A stretch of DNA of 64,000 nt from positions 1 to 64,000 of the forward strand of contig VDFB02296849.1 in the NCBI GenBank assembly GCA_007258455.2, read 5' to 3'. This document shows, one piece after another, positions 1 to 12,419 of the stretch (the stretch's first letter is position 1; every line of letters starts with the position of its first letter). The position numbers and the translations under genes are program-made. The notes under the pieces were generated by a model. It saw nothing but the letters and a program-made list of their open reading frames with translations, did not search any database and was not told the origin of the DNA. This stretch comes from Sequoia sempervirens. Its lineage: Eukaryota; Streptophyta; Pinopsida; Cupressales; Cupressaceae.

Positions 1-1039
1 TAATGTTAGATTCTCTCTTAGCTATCCAACGATGTAGTTTTTTTCACTTTCTCACAATGTTAAAGCCTTTCATCCATAATTTCTTTTGTTTGTATGTCGC
101 TTTTTTGCCAAAAAGTAGTGTTTGGTGTTTTTTTCATTATAAATTAACCATTCATCAAAATTTCAAATAAATTACATTTTAAGAAACTAGACTCCATTCT
201 ACAAATTAAAAAAAAAATCAATTACTTTCCAAAATTTGTAGGGGGAGCACGGCCAAAATTCTGCTTTTCAGGAAGTGTTGACTTAGAAAAATAGTTAAAA
301 ATCAAATATTCATTCAAAAATTATTAGAAAAATCATGCATCAACTACATACTGTTAGCTAACTTCTAACCGTAGTGATTTTAAAAAATCTACAAAAAAAT
401 TCACTGTGTTAGGGTCGTACAAGAGTTGCTATGTTATGTTTTTCTGACAAAAACAACACCAATTTGTGTATGTCCCTCTTTTGAACCCCTAAATCTCAAC
501 CATTTTAAAAAAAAATAGTAGTTTAGAAAGTAGACTTAGAGCACTTTGATCCTTTTTTTGTTCCATCTCAAAATTTTGAGTGTAACTATCCTCAATTTCA
601 CATCCAAGGTCAGTATTTCCTAATTTTAGAAAAAAAGTGGTCACTTAAGCCCCCTTTTTGGGAACCATCTTGGTGCACTTACCCAAAACCAGCTTTATAT
701 AGTTGATTTAGCAAGTTGAAAAGATAACTCCATGAGCGTGGAGAAATGTAGTCGGCATAATAGAATATGTTGTGTATTTGTAGTAGCCAATGTATGATGG
801 TCAAATTGAAATGGATAAGGAAAAAAGAATATAATGAAATATATTGATATAACACACTCAGTAAAGATGTATGGTTTACAAACAAGGCATTTAATAACAA
901 CAATGAGATCTATTGTAGATTTAGAGCTACCCTGCAACATGTACAGGTATTTTGCTGGAATTTGCATCAAACTAGTGGGTAGCTTCATCAAAAGCAATAC
1001 ACCAAAGGCTAGTTGGATGGTTACATATATTCTAAATTC
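1..1039. other. AT-rich non-coding stretch, no gene seen
   Basis: No reading frame here resembles a known protein. The short frames at 679-1061 overlap on both strands and look random. From about 825 the stretch carries a degenerate copy of a roughly 35-bp motif (AAAAAGAATATCATGAAACA type) that recurs many times between 0.8 and 13.3 kb. Confidence 0.6.
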
Positions 1040-1107
1040 AAGCTCCCTTATTTTGCACTAAATATTATAGAGAAATAGGAAAATTGTAAAAGAACTATTA
1101 GGAAAAC
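1040..1107 (+). repeat. Dispersed repeat R3, copy 1
   Basis: This roughly 68-bp block (AGCTCC...CATTAAATATTATAGA...AGGAAAACACTCAAG) recurs almost unchanged at 2518-2594 and in degraded form at 12963-13028. A shortened relative occurs near 11061. It probably belongs to a larger degenerate repeat unit flanking the Helitron relic. No coding capacity is evident. Confidence 0.75.
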
Positions 1108-1730
1108 ACTCAAGAACCATAGAAAATGAGAGAATATCAAAACCCAACATTAAATAGAGCTTTGAAATAAGAGGAAAGAATATCATAAAACATATTCACA
1201 CAACACAAGAAATCTATGTAACAGTTGGCTGAATGGTCTTATAGCTTTAACTGCAAAAGATATCAATAGTTGCATTCCTCAATTTCCATCTAGCAACAGT
1301 CACAAAACCAAACATTAGGATGGGGGAAACAAACCTAGGAAATTTGTTAAAGGTAGTTTCAAGGAGATCAAGGAAAAAAGAATATCATGAAACATATTCA
1401 TACATGATTTGAGCTATGTTCTTTGTTAACAAATATTGAAGACAAACAAAGAAATTACATAAGAGGTGTTAGAATGAGAACTATTTGCTGCAATTCGTTT
1501 GACATGGGTGCTTTGCATAAATGTTTTGTCTATAATATTTTTAATGTCAAGCAATGTATTTCAAATTCATAATTAATTCTATGGCATTATATGCATTTTG
1601 TGGAGATTGATGCATTGTATAATTGTTGTCATAGCCTAAAGAAAATAAGTATCGTCATAAAGAGCTGGGCTTACATAATTGATTTGGCAAGTTGAAAATA
1701 TATTTGTACAAGCGTGGAGGGAAAAATAGT
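1108..1730. other. Non-coding, short dispersed motifs only
   Basis: No gene is seen. Copies of the AAAAAGAATATCATGAAACA motif occur near 1178 and 1374, together with a TGTTCTTTGTTAACAAATATT-like block near 1418 that recurs near 12918 and 13300. Confidence 0.6.
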
Positions 1731-1960
1731 TTGGTGGATTTTAAGTGTTATTCTAATAGTTCTTTTATATGTTCAACTTTATATCTTTAGCTGATAGGCT
1801 ATTTGTTTGAAGTTTCTATTTGTGAAGAAGACAACATTTAATCATGCAGCATGTGTAACATATTCATAATGCCAGAATGGCTCTTCTGAGAATGCAACTG
1901 AATCAATTTATATTTTCTTGCATATTTTGTAGTATACTTTCCCCCACTACAACATTGAAT
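1731..1960 (+). repeat. Dispersed repeat R1, copy 1
   Basis: Sequence from TTTGGTGG at 1731 through GCAACTGAATCAA near 1910 and TATACTTTCCCCCACT near 1935 matches 12420-12740 over about 200 bp in the same orientation. Related blocks lie at 4134-4310 (+) and 12190-12330 (-). This is probably an old non-autonomous element or a fragment of one. I see no coding capacity, and the ends could not be fixed by eye. Confidence 0.7.
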
Positions 1961-2517
1961 ATTGCATGTACTTCCTATTCTACCATTGCACTGTTTGGTG
2001 TGTATCTATATATTGAATTTTTTGTTTTGTATTTAAAAATATACATATACACAAACATATATATCCATATATACAAACAAGACCCCTGTGGCTTGTTTGA
2101 AAATGCAAGTAAACATCCAGACTGGATTTTCCCTTAGTTGACTAGCTGAGAAGGCTTCAAAGTCAAACTTTTTGTTGCCTATAATGATGTCAAAATTTGG
2201 AGTAGACAACATGCTATAAGCAACCAAAAAGGTTTGAATTTTTAGCCTTCCCAACCACTTAATTGAAGGGAAAATTAATTTGGATGTTTGTTTCCTTCAT
2301 AAATTTCAAGTGTAGGAGTTAGATAGTGACAAACAAATATGCTATAGACATCTACTTAGATATAGTAGTGTGTATATAAATAGATATATAGATATGTACA
2401 TATGGATTTATATCTGCTTTTATGTGTGTGTTTACAAATGTGCAGAGAAAGGGGAAATTCAATGCTTATATGTACTTAATTATTTCTACACATATATACA
2501 TGCATATATTCGACATT
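1961..2517. other. Non-coding stretch
   Basis: No gene is seen. Short TATA/CATA-rich runs occur around 2037-2070 and 2340-2400. Confidence 0.5.
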
Positions 2518-2594
2518 CAAGCTCCATTATTTGGCATTAAATATTATAGACAAATAGGCAAATTGTAAAAGAACTATTAGGAAAACACTCAAGC
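2518..2594 (+). repeat. Dispersed repeat R3, copy 2
   Basis: Second copy of the 1040-1107 block. The core CAAATTGTAAAAGAACTATT and the following AGGAAAACACTCAAG are identical or nearly so. Confidence 0.75.
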
Positions 2595-3717
2595 ATGACA
2601 TATGTCCAATTCTTGAGTATCATTCTAATAGCTCTTACAACTATTACATATATTGCTTGTGTTGATCTAATATGTTGCATGATATTATTTTTCCCTCATT
2701 TGTTTGAAGCTCCCTATAAAAAACTGCTAATTGTCATAGTTTTTTTGTTTGTAAGGAAAGAAAATATATTGATTAAGTTACATTGTTGAAAGATTCGTTG
2801 TCGTGTTCCTAGCGTATTACACTATTGTAAGGATCATCGCCCTTGGGTCTCTTCTATAACAGAATTGAGGTTCCCCAAACTATTGTGTTGTGGAATCTGT
2901 AAATCATTTTACATGGGTATTTTGCATAAATGTTTTGTCCATAATATTGAATACCAAGCAATGTAGCTCAAATTTACAATAAATCCTGTGATGTTATACG
3001 CATTTTGGATAAATTATTGCATCATATCATTGTTACCATAACATTAAAAAAATAAAAAAACTGCATAAATACACATATATAGAAATAATAAAAAACTGCA
3101 TGGATATACATATAAGCAGCCTCAAAGATAGAGAGATACATATAGAGGTATATGCATTTGTATTTATCATTTTTATTCTTGTTGATGTATCCCTTGGTGT
3201 TTGCACAACATTAAAAGTGGATTTCCATTCTTGTTCTTGTATCTTGCGTTATTTGGAAAGTATCAAAAGTGGAATGGTTATAGATTGATATTTCTAAGTT
3301 GTCTACCAATTACCATTGGGATGTTCCAATGCATTAATCTTTTATTTTTATTGTGAAATAGAGTGATCAATTAGTGAACTCAAATTGCAACATTTTTTCC
3401 CTACAAATAAGTTCCCAGAACTATGTCTATGGAAACAAGCTTTGTGGATGGGTTTGCACAACCCCCCAATATTGATTTGTTGGCAACACCCACTAGTGCC
3501 ATTGTTGAGTCTGGCTCTGAGGGCGTGATCGATCGGCCTTCAAATCCTGATTCCATAAGTATAATTTCCCTTTTTGTTATACTTGTTGTAAATTTGGTGT
3601 TATTGTTTCTAGTTTTCTTGGCTTTAAGGTTTATATATACATGGGTCATCTTGACAAAGCATATAGATGTGGAAGTAGATATGCATTCCTATTTCCCAAC
3701 ATATAAAAGCATCACTT
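2595..3717. other. Non-coding stretch
   Basis: No supported gene. A frame opening at 3423 encodes about 70 ordinary residues, but its tail runs straight into the microsatellite, and nothing in it resembles a known protein. Confidence 0.5.
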
Positions 3718-3846
3718 TCATGTATATGTATATTTGTATGTATATGTGTGCATATATATATCTATATGTATATGTGTATGTATATGTATATGTATGTATA
3801 TGTGTATATATGTCTATGTTTATATATATATGTATATGTATATACT

Positions 3847-3913
<67 letters not shown>

Positions 3914-4056
3914 GTATGTATATGTATGTATATATATGTATATGTATATGTATGTATATGTATACATGTATGCATATTTATATGTATATGTGTATGTATA
4001 TGCATGTGTATGTATATGTATATGTATATGCATATGTCTATGTCTATGTATATGCA
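3718..4056. repeat. Long TATATG-type microsatellite
   Basis: About 340 bp of TATATG/TATGTA hexamer and tetramer steps, with the purest run around 3855-3930. Every apparent frame across it is an artefact of low complexity (alternating Tyr/Val/Met/Cys on +, Tyr/Thr/His/Ile on -). Arrays of this type are prone to slippage, so the true length may differ. Confidence 0.95.
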
Positions 4057-4133
4057 AAAACAAATATTGCAATATGATAGATCAGATGTGAAGGCAACAT
4101 ATTTTTCCCATTTTCTATGAAATCAATAGCACA

Positions 4134-4310
4134 ATGACTCTTTTGACAATGCAACTTAATCAAAGTATAGTTTCTCACACTGCAACATTCAATATTTCAT
4201 TTACTCCATCCACTTGCATTTACTTTGCCTACTCCCATTATGTAGCAATGGCAGAATGCATTAAGCCTCGTGCAAGCAAACACTTACCATCCAACTCTCA
4301 TGTATCGAGG
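4134..4310 (+). repeat. Dispersed repeat R1, copy 2
   Basis: The block with GACAATGCAACTTAATCAAA, the CACTGCAACATTCAAT core and the downstream GCAAGCAAACACTTACCAT is matched in reverse complement at 12190-12330. The two copies form an inverted pair 8 kb apart that brackets the Helitron relic. Confidence 0.7.
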
Positions 4311-4322
4311 CTACCAACTCCT

Positions 4323-4391
4323 ATGTGTATCTGTATGTATATGTATGTATTTATATGTATGTATATATATGTGTGTGAATATGCATATGTG

Positions 4392-4424
<33 letters not shown>

Positions 4425-4450
4425 ATAAATGTATATGTATGTATATGTTT
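4323..4450. repeat. TATGTA/TATATG microsatellite, second array
   Basis: About 130 bp of the same repeat type as 3718-4056, lying directly after R1 copy 2. It may have seeded from the same source or from the repeat unit itself. Confidence 0.9.
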
Positions 4451-4824
4451 ATGTAAAGTTGAAACTATGCTATTCCTTTTCTGATCATTCATAGATATAG
4501 ATTTATATACACATGGATACACATATATATTTTGTTATATGTTTATGTGTAATTTGTACTATAAATATATCTATGGTTATACATCTATATTCATATATCC
4601 TAATGTTCTTGATCTTGTATGTATACTCGTAGGTTGTGCGAGTACATTCAAGTTACATAGTCCAATCAATTGTTGAATTTAAAAATGGTAAAAAATCACA
4701 ATGAAACTATCTGTACTATAGGCAACATAAAGAGGAAATATCCATTAAGTGTTGCAAAAAATACTTGTAGCAAAGGATAACTACAATAACCACACCAGCA
4801 CGCCAGATTGCTAACAATGCTCCC

Positions 4825-5808
4825 TTGCAGCACCCATTTGCAATGGCAGATGCCACTCCTTATATACAATTTCAAAGCAACTCCCCTATTGCTCCAACAC
4901 AACAACACCTCAAAGAAATATTCAACGATAGCTATCTTATTGTGGTAAAGTGGTTTCGACATCGTATAGATGCACTTTCCAGTATTTTTGTTTGCCAAAT
5001 ATGTAGAGAAAGGTACACAGGGATGCACACTCGAATGTCAAGGTCAGTAGCCACACGTGTAGGGTGTTATTCTGAAAAAGGTACCCATCGCTTCAGCTCT
5101 ACAAATGGCATGGACCCAGGCCTACAACCATTGTTACTTAAAAATTTAACACAAGTTGAAGAAATACTTATTGCTAGGGTGGCTCTAGTTTTACAAGTGT
5201 CCCATGCTAGAGGAGGGAAATTTAAATATAGTGGTCACACGATAAGCTTCCCTTAGGATATCTCAAGTATAGCAAAACTTTTGTCTCACCAATTGCAAGA
5301 CCTTGAGGTCATGATCATCCATTGAACCACCATGGAAGGTGGGAATTATGATTGTTATGTTAATAATCATGTCATGGATGCATTGAAATACAAAATTCAA
5401 TATGACAAATACTACAATGATGTTGAGGCTCTTAATATGTTACCTGATGTTGTTGTTCATGTGTCCAATTTCTTGCATACAATAGATCAAGTTTTTGATG
5501 AAGAGCTAATGCCATCAACAAGCTCAACAAATGCTAGTCAAGAAGAAAATGGCTCTTCAAACTTTTCATCATTTATTCCTTACCAAATGCTAGGAAAAAG
5601 TTGCAAGCAATCAAACATGTGTTACAAATTGAAAAAAAATAGCAAAATATCTTGTCTTGGCTTGAAATTAGCTCTTCTCCTATTAATGAATACAACACTG
5701 AAGGTTTATTTTCAATGGACTTTCCAACATTGTTCCCCACTGGAGCAACACTTCCCCTTCAATCGAGAAATGCTAAAATTCACTTGCATGAATATGTCAT
5801 CCACCTAA
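4825..5808 (+). pseudogene. Helitron protein N-terminal part (DUF6570-like)
   Basis: Residues 50-143 of the frame opening at 4825 show CQICRERY, then FSSTNGMDPG, LTQVEEILIA, and a closing GGKFKYSGHTISFP. These are hallmarks of the DUF6570 domain that precedes Helitron Rep proteins and are consistent with a zinc-binding region. The frame stops at 5256 (TAG, probably from CAG), resumes in the same phase at 5332 with a linker containing VVVHVSNFL, and degenerates after about 5650, where another phase takes over. The start is only the first Met of the surviving frame. Confidence 0.8.
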
Positions 5809-7252
5809 TAAGATATTTTGACCACATATTTGGCAAACATGTTAGGTTTAGATATTTTCTCTACAACTTGATAATGAGACATCACATCCAACAAACCATT
5901 TCTATCTTTGTTCAAGTGGATCTAGAGGACAAAATCCCCAAATCATTATTTGTTTTGCGGCAACAGCTTCAAGCTACTCCTGATCACCAAATAGCTGAGC
6001 AGTTGATGCGTTTTGGCGCATCATTGTGTGGGGCTTGCTCTTTTTGGAACTCTTGTCAGGCCCAACTAATTGCTATGACTGAACAACTTGGCATACCTAC
6101 CCTTTTTTCACTTTGAGCTGTGCAGACACAAAATGGGCTGACCTACAATTTTTTTTCTCTTCTATAGCTCATTTAGTAATGGAGCATTCAACAAAGATGC
6201 TAATAGATAATGTTTTTCAGAATACACATATAACATCTTTATATTTGCATCATAGATTCTCAATTTTTCATCAGGAGGTGATCAAAAAGCTTTTGCATGC
6301 AAAAGATTATTGGTATAGATATGAATGGAAGCATCATGGCTTTGCACATGTGTATGGTTTTTTATGGCTTCCAGAAGCTCCCAACATGGACACTCTTGAT
6401 TGGTCAACTGACCATGATGTTACCATGACAAGGCACTTTTTTTATAGATATGTTTCAGCTTGGAATCCACATTTCCCTATGCAAAGATTGTTTAGAATGT
6501 ATCATTGTTCTGAAGAAAACCTGTGCTTGCTTACTACAAGCCAGATCCTTTCCAATGATCCAATCATAGATTATGAAGAGTTCCTAAACATAGTTCAAAG
6601 GCACACAAAATTCTTCGAATATAATTGTTTAAGGAGAAAAGAAAAGCAATTACAATGTCGGTATAAAGCACCTTCGTAGCATCAACTTCCCTCTACATTT
6701 ACATCTGATGTTGAGTCTAACAAATCCTACAAACCAGCAAGAAATGATGATCACCTAAATATGCATAGCCCAACCATGCTTGCAATTTGGCATGCCAATG
6801 TTGACTACAAGCTAGTTGTTTCTACGAAAATTGTTTTGAATTATATTTCTAAATATGCAGCTAAATATGAGAAAAAATAAAAAAATTATCTTGATATGTT
6901 GAAAATACATGCAAATACAAATATAGTTGTGGATAAAGCATAGGTTGCATATCAAAAATTCATGATGAATATTCTTGTGGAGAGTGACATCTTTGCACAA
7001 GAGACATGCCATATGTTACAGAAATTGCCTCTTCTTACTTCAAGCCGACGGTTCGTTCATTTGAATGTTGGAAAAAAGACATGGTTGAACCATATAAACA
7101 AAGATGATACTAATGAAGAGCTTCCAACAAAGTACATTCACTGCTATATACAAAGGCCTCTAGAGCTAGGTGGTGTATCCCTAATTGACTCGGTCTTCCT
7201 ATATACACATTCACAAAAACGTAAAAAGGCTAAATGGAAACTAAGGCACTAG
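5652..7252 (+). pseudogene. Helitron Rep domain (HUH, two-tyrosine type), inactivated
   Basis: The phase opening at 5652 gives FPTLFPTGATLP, HEYVIHLIRYFD and FRYFLYNLIMRH, typical of the Helitron-like N domain. The phase from 6113 gives LSCADTKWADLQ, DYWYRYEWKHHG, then HVYGFLWLPEAPNMDTLDW. The metal-binding HUH motif should read His-X-His, but the second position (6353-6355) is Tyr. The two nucleophile tyrosines fall in YISKYAAKYEKK (codons 6842-6844 and 6854-6856). Stops at 6677-6679 and just after that motif break the frame. Continuity from 6113 to 7252 in one phase supports a single former gene. Confidence 0.85.
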
Positions 7253-7804
7253 CCTGTAGTTGTCCTTGTCTACTTGTTGTTCAAGACTATTCCTGTTGAA
7301 GATAAAAAGGTATTTGAGACATTTTGTTGGACTGAACTTATGTTATACAAACCTTTCTGAAACATACAAATAGATATAGGTCTTCTCAAACAAGAGATAA
7401 TACAAAATTGGAAAGTTTTAAAAACAACTGCTTATCATCCTTGGCATGTTAGTAAACTTCCAGTTGCATCCATGATTGAAGAAGAACATGATAGTGATAT
7501 TGATGATTTGAACCATTGACCTTCTATGGATGAATATGAATGGGAAATTTTCTCTCAGCTTGGTGTTACTACTAACTTTAGTATAAATCAGCTTCAACTA
7601 TTGGGTAGGTAGGATTTTGATATGAACCATTCATGGAATACAAATCATGTACCTAAAAAAATTCATAATATTGCTTTGCAGTTCATCCCATCAGCCAAGG
7701 CATGACATGAGCAAGCTATGATATAATTTTTGCATGTAGATATGTCAGCCCATCAAATTTCACTAAAACAACAATTGGCTCTTCAAATAATCTAGTCCCA
7801 TCAC
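7253..7804 (+). pseudogene. Linker between Rep and helicase, stop-ridden
   Basis: The phase of 6962-7252 continues here with several stops. Recognisable pieces include VLVYLLFKTIPVE, a WKVLKTTAYHPWHV segment and acidic EEEHDSDIDDL, as expected for the Rep-helicase linker. There is no separate gene. Confidence 0.55.
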
Positions 7805-9088
7805 ATGCAACCTTCACCCAAATCCCCTCTCTACATGATCATTCAAGGGGCACATGGCACTAGCAAATCCTTTTTGATAAATTGTATTCAACAACAAATA
7901 AACACCTCTTTTGCTAGATCCAATAGTTGCTTGCTCACATTGGCTCCTACAGGTGTTGTTGCATACAACATATGTGCCTCCACAATCCATACAACACTTT
8001 GGATTCCCATAAAGGATAGTAATCCTTTGCAAGGGAAACAATTGACAATATTCCAAGAACAATTTTAAGTATATTCAATACATTTTGATAGATGAAATGA
8101 GTTTTCTAGGCCGAAAGTTACTATTGAAAATAAATAGTCGGTTGCACCAAGCATTCCTAGATAACGAGAGGGATCCATTTGGTGAGGTTTCTATTATCCT
8201 TGTTGGTGATCTTGCCCAGTTGCCACCTGCTATGGATACCCCTATTTATGCTTCACGCTCATCAACAATAGCCTTGTGGCACACTTTCATAATCCCAATA
8301 ACGTTCGACACTATTTTCCACCAAAAAGGAGATAGCCCTTTGCAGAAAAAGTTTCAGGGAATCCTTCACCATATAAGAAATGGCATGGCTCTCCATAATG
8401 ACTGGGAAGAGCTTATGAAACAAAAAAATAAAATTCTCTCAGTCACAAAGAGAACAATTTTATGTTGCTACACATTTGTTTTCCACAAATGACTTGGTCA
8501 TATTCCACAACAAAAAAATATTCAAATAGTTAAATCTACCCATAGCCATTAGCATTGCTCAAGTAGCATAGCAAGAACCATCTGATCATGGAGATGATGA
8601 CCAACTTCTCCCAGAATTGCTACTTTGTGTTGTTGAACAGGTGATGATAAAAAAATATGTGGATTCAAGCTGGCCTAGTGAATGGATCCCTTGGTGTTGT
8701 TACTGCTATTATGTACAATGCACATTGTAAACCACCAAACCCACCTGACTGTGTTGTTGTTTGCTTCCAAAATTATATTGGTCCACCATGGGACCCAAAA
8801 AATCAAAGAGACATCCCCATCCCAACTATAACTCAGGGTATTCAATCATAGATTCCACTCACTATGGCATTGGGAATCACAATACATAAAGCACAAGGCT
8901 TAACATTGGATAGAGCAAAAATAAACATAGGCAGCAAAGAGAGGCAAGGGTTGACTTTTACAGCTATTTCTCAGGTTAAATCAATTGAAAGGATAAATGT
9001 ATTGATCCAACTTTCTCATTTGATAGATACTCCATGCTTAGCAACAACAAATACACTACTTTGCGTCATAGTGAAGAGACGCGTCTAG
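7805..9088 (+). pseudogene. Helitron PIF1-like helicase domain, inactivated
   Basis: Superfamily 1B helicase motifs occur in the right order: motif I at 7847-7870 (GAHGTSKS), LAPTGVVAYNI, motif II LIDEMSFLG near 8085, motif III ILVGDLAQLPPA near 8200, LVNGSLGVV near 8680, and a C-terminal ITIHKAQGLTLDRA plus GLTFTAISQVKS. The Walker A glycine before the lysine is serine (7862-7864), which should abolish ATP binding. The frame shifts by 8085, returns by 8657, and stops lie at 8068, 8492 and 8851. Homology ends near 9088. Confidence 0.9.
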
Positions 9089-12000
9089 AACAACTGTACC
9101 CCTTGCCAAATGCTTCCACTCCCAACTTGTAGCCCAACTTATAAAAAAGGCTTCAAGACAAATGTTCTCACATCTGCCTCAACCTGTGTGCCATTATCTT
9201 TCCAAGCATTTCTAAGTTGAATTTTAAAAAAACATACCAAGTAATAATTTGTGCAAAATGGGTATAATACCAAAGATGCAAAAAGATACTACACAACAAT
9301 AACTAGAGGGTACAACTTGTATAGGCCAGTGGCATGTTTTGATCATTCTATTCTATTATTCTATCGACTTATTGTTCTAATATTTTGTTGTGTAATATTT
9401 TAGTATATGGCATTCAAAATAATAGTCTTCTATATATTCCATTTTCCCATCTTTGTTTAAGTGTTTTCAAATTCCATGATGTCAATTGTTTATCAGCATA
9501 CCTACAATTCTCTTTCAACTAATGTTAGCATACAGTGGTGTAAACATATAGTTGTGGTTGTTACAAATTGATACATATGCACAGATAAAAACAACTTCAA
9601 CTATCAAAGATGCACAAAGATTGGAACCAACAATAACTAGAAGCCGAAAGTTCTATAAGTCAATAATGTGTTTAGAACATTCCAGTATATTAGACTATAT
9701 ATGCACATACTATAGATGCATTCTCAAAAAAAATTGTCTTCCATTTGACTAATAAGTTTAAAATCTTGTAGCCATATTGTGTTTTCTATTCTCACTACCT
9801 ATATATGTTGAGTTTTCACATTTGTCCTCTATGCTTTTCTCCCACAAATTTTAATGTCTTCCTATTAGCTCTTCTATTAGCTTTATTTGATTCAAATAGC
9901 TACAAATATTTGTGTACAAAATTCTTTTTTCATCATTTCATTGTTTCATTTTTCCTATATATTGCATTCACAAATATATAGTCTTGTCTACATTGCTTTT
10001 CTTTTATGTGATATATGATAAAATTCCATGCTATTTGTCATGGGTTGCTTGGGCGTGTTCACAATGATCATGGAGTTTATTGGATACATGGCTTGGTTAT
10101 CGTACATCTTCCAATGGAGACAAAATGGTAAGTGCTCACTCATGTCACAGTTGATACATCTTGGCATTTTTGCGCAATGCCTTGGAAATGAGTGCATGTA
10201 ATATTCATTGTTCTAATATAAAGATATAAAATGCTTTTCTTCCATTGTGAAATGACACACTGTGATGTTTGTTTCATAGCAGACTACTCTAAGAAACTAC
10301 CATCCATATACATTGGGTGCTAGTTTGGAGAGCTCCACAACTGTCCTACTTCGCAATCTACGTCATTTCCGCTCTTGTTGTTGTTGTAGTAAGTCATTCC
10401 GCAATGTTTTTTCCCCATTCCATACTTATCTAATTTCAAACATGTATTTTGATATAATAAAATAAAATGTTGGTTTGTAGTTTAATATCATGTTGGGCTC
10501 AATTCAAAGATAGATCTACTTGAAGAAACACAACCTATGTGTTGGACAATTGGTGCTGGAAAGACGACCATAGAGCTGTAAGTGTAAAAAAGGTTTGTTT
10601 TATATATTTATATTTTTGTGATTTATACATTCAAACTTTTTCTTCCTCCATGGCTAGATGGCCTCTATATATTTGTTGCTATATATATACATTCATGCAT
10701 GGATTCTTACATGCACTTGACTATAATAAATATAGTTTGTTGTTAACATTGGATTTTCCCATTTTCCTATACTTTCCTTTTATGGAAACCCTAGTGGAAA
10801 TTTCAAAAAGATAGCTGATAGGTAAATGCCAACTATTGCATGGATTGCTTGTTTTGTATTCATATGTTTCATGATATTCTCTTTCTATTATCTCTTTGAA
10901 GCTTCCTATATTTTGTATTAATATGTTTCATGATATTCTCTTTCTCTTATTTCTTAAAACCCACACTAAACATATTAATACAAGATAAGCAATTTCTGTA
11001 AGAGTTGAGCTATCAATTCAAAATTCAAGTTATGCTCTTTCTTACTCAACCCAGGTGAATAGAGAAATTGTAAAAGAGCTATTAGAAAAACACTTCACAG
11101 CTAGAAAACTACTCTTATCTCCAAAATCTTTATTCTTTCATGTTAACCCTTTGTATATACATAAATATATTCTTTCATTGCTATCTTAATCTACAATTGC
11201 TCCTATGTTAGTGGCTATAATGCTTAGAGTGCACAAATATACCTACAAACAATAAACGAACGGCGAAAAAAAACTATCCTTGGCCATATTTTTTGACAAA
11301 AGCAAAAAGATTCAACTATAATTTCTCCATACATACATAGGGATAATCTCTTTGAACTCTCCAAAATGGGTATAACGTCAAAGATACAACCATATAACAA
11401 GGAATCATAAGCACAAAGTGAAAGACATGAACAATAAATGAATCACTATAACAACACTTATACAATTTCTCTACTTGTCTTCAATATTTGTTACCAAAGG
11501 ACATAGCTTGAATCTTGTATTGATATAGTCCATGATATTCCTTTTTCCTCATCTTTTCAAACTTGAAAGCCATCCACAAAGCTTCATTCCAATTTTGGAT
11601 AAATGATTAATTAATTGTTCATGTCTTTCGTTCTCTGCTTATTGTTTCTTTTCATAGCAGGTTAGAGGGTGTTAACACTGATGTTTTGTGAAATGTGCTC
11701 GAAACTATATTCATTAAGTTGCATTGTTCAAAGATCCATTATGTTTTTGGTTTCATAGCAGACTATTTATTGTTCATGTCTTTTATTCTTTGGTTATTGT
11801 TCCTTTCATTCTCTAGTTGTATTGACGAGAGATCCAAGTACAAAAGAACATCATGAAACATATTGATACAAGACATATAACATGTTTCGGGCAGGGGGAA
11901 AAAAACCATGATAAAGATTCCTAAATTTTAAAACTTAAAAACAATCCTTGTTACAAGAACAATAGAATAATCTATTACAAGAAACTTCAAACAAATGAAC

Positions 12001-12189
12001 TTGGAAAAGAATATCATGACACATATTGATACTCAAATAGATGAGGGAAAAAGAATATCATGAAACGTATTAACACAAGACAACCAATGACAGTGACTTG
12101 ACCGGGTTTTTTTGTGTCGATGTGGGGCTTGGTAATTACGTGGGTTGGTGGTGGTGGAGTTGGTGTCCTCAATACAAGCAACCTGAATG
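9089..12189. other. Non-coding 3' flank of the Helitron
   Basis: No protein is recognisable. The stretch is AT-rich and holds several copies of the TTTCATGATATTCTTTTT motif in the minus sense (near 10858, 10914 and 11517) and in the plus sense (near 11842, 12006 and 12050). The Helitron 3' end and any captured sequence may lie here but cannot be fixed by eye. Confidence 0.5.
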
Positions 12190-12330
12190 GTATGTGTTTG
12201 CTCATGTAGGGGTTAATGAATTTTGTTGTTGTCCTGCGATGAGGGTGGACAAAGTAATGTGGGTGGCCAAAGTAAATAGAAAATTGAATGTTGTAGTGTG
12301 GGAGAGTATACTTTGATTAAGTTGCATTAA
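12190..12330 (-). repeat. Dispersed repeat R1, inverted copy
   Basis: Reverse complement of 4134-4310. Shared features are GCAACTTAATCAAAGTATA, the CACACTACAACATTCAAT core, and GAGCAAACACATACCAT in the same order. Confidence 0.7.
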
Positions 12331-12419
12331 GTTGTATGTATATATGTATATATATAACGATACTTGTTTTATTAAAGCTATGGCAACAATTATATGATGG
12401 AACAATCTCTGCAAAATGT

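Larger units (their letters stand above)
4825..9088 (+). mobile_element. Decayed Helitron (Rep-helicase element)
   Basis: A nearly complete Helitron coding region survives as a relic. In order it shows a DUF6570-type cysteine-rich N-terminal domain, the Helitron-like N domain, the rolling-circle Rep core, and a PIF1-like 5'-3' helicase. Helitrons use these for rolling-circle transposition. The coding frame switches four times (near 5650, 6113, 8070 and 8600) and has many point stops, so it cannot encode a working protein. The terminal signals (5' TC, 3' hairpin plus CTRR) were not located with confidence, so true ends lie outside the given coordinates. Both flanks carry repeats R1 and R2. Confidence 0.88.

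Noticed and set aside
3423..4091. A 222-codon plus-strand frame and overlapping frames on both strands
   Set aside because: Two thirds of it is microsatellite translated into Tyr/Val/Met/Cys repeats. All six phases look open there, so it is not evidence of a gene.
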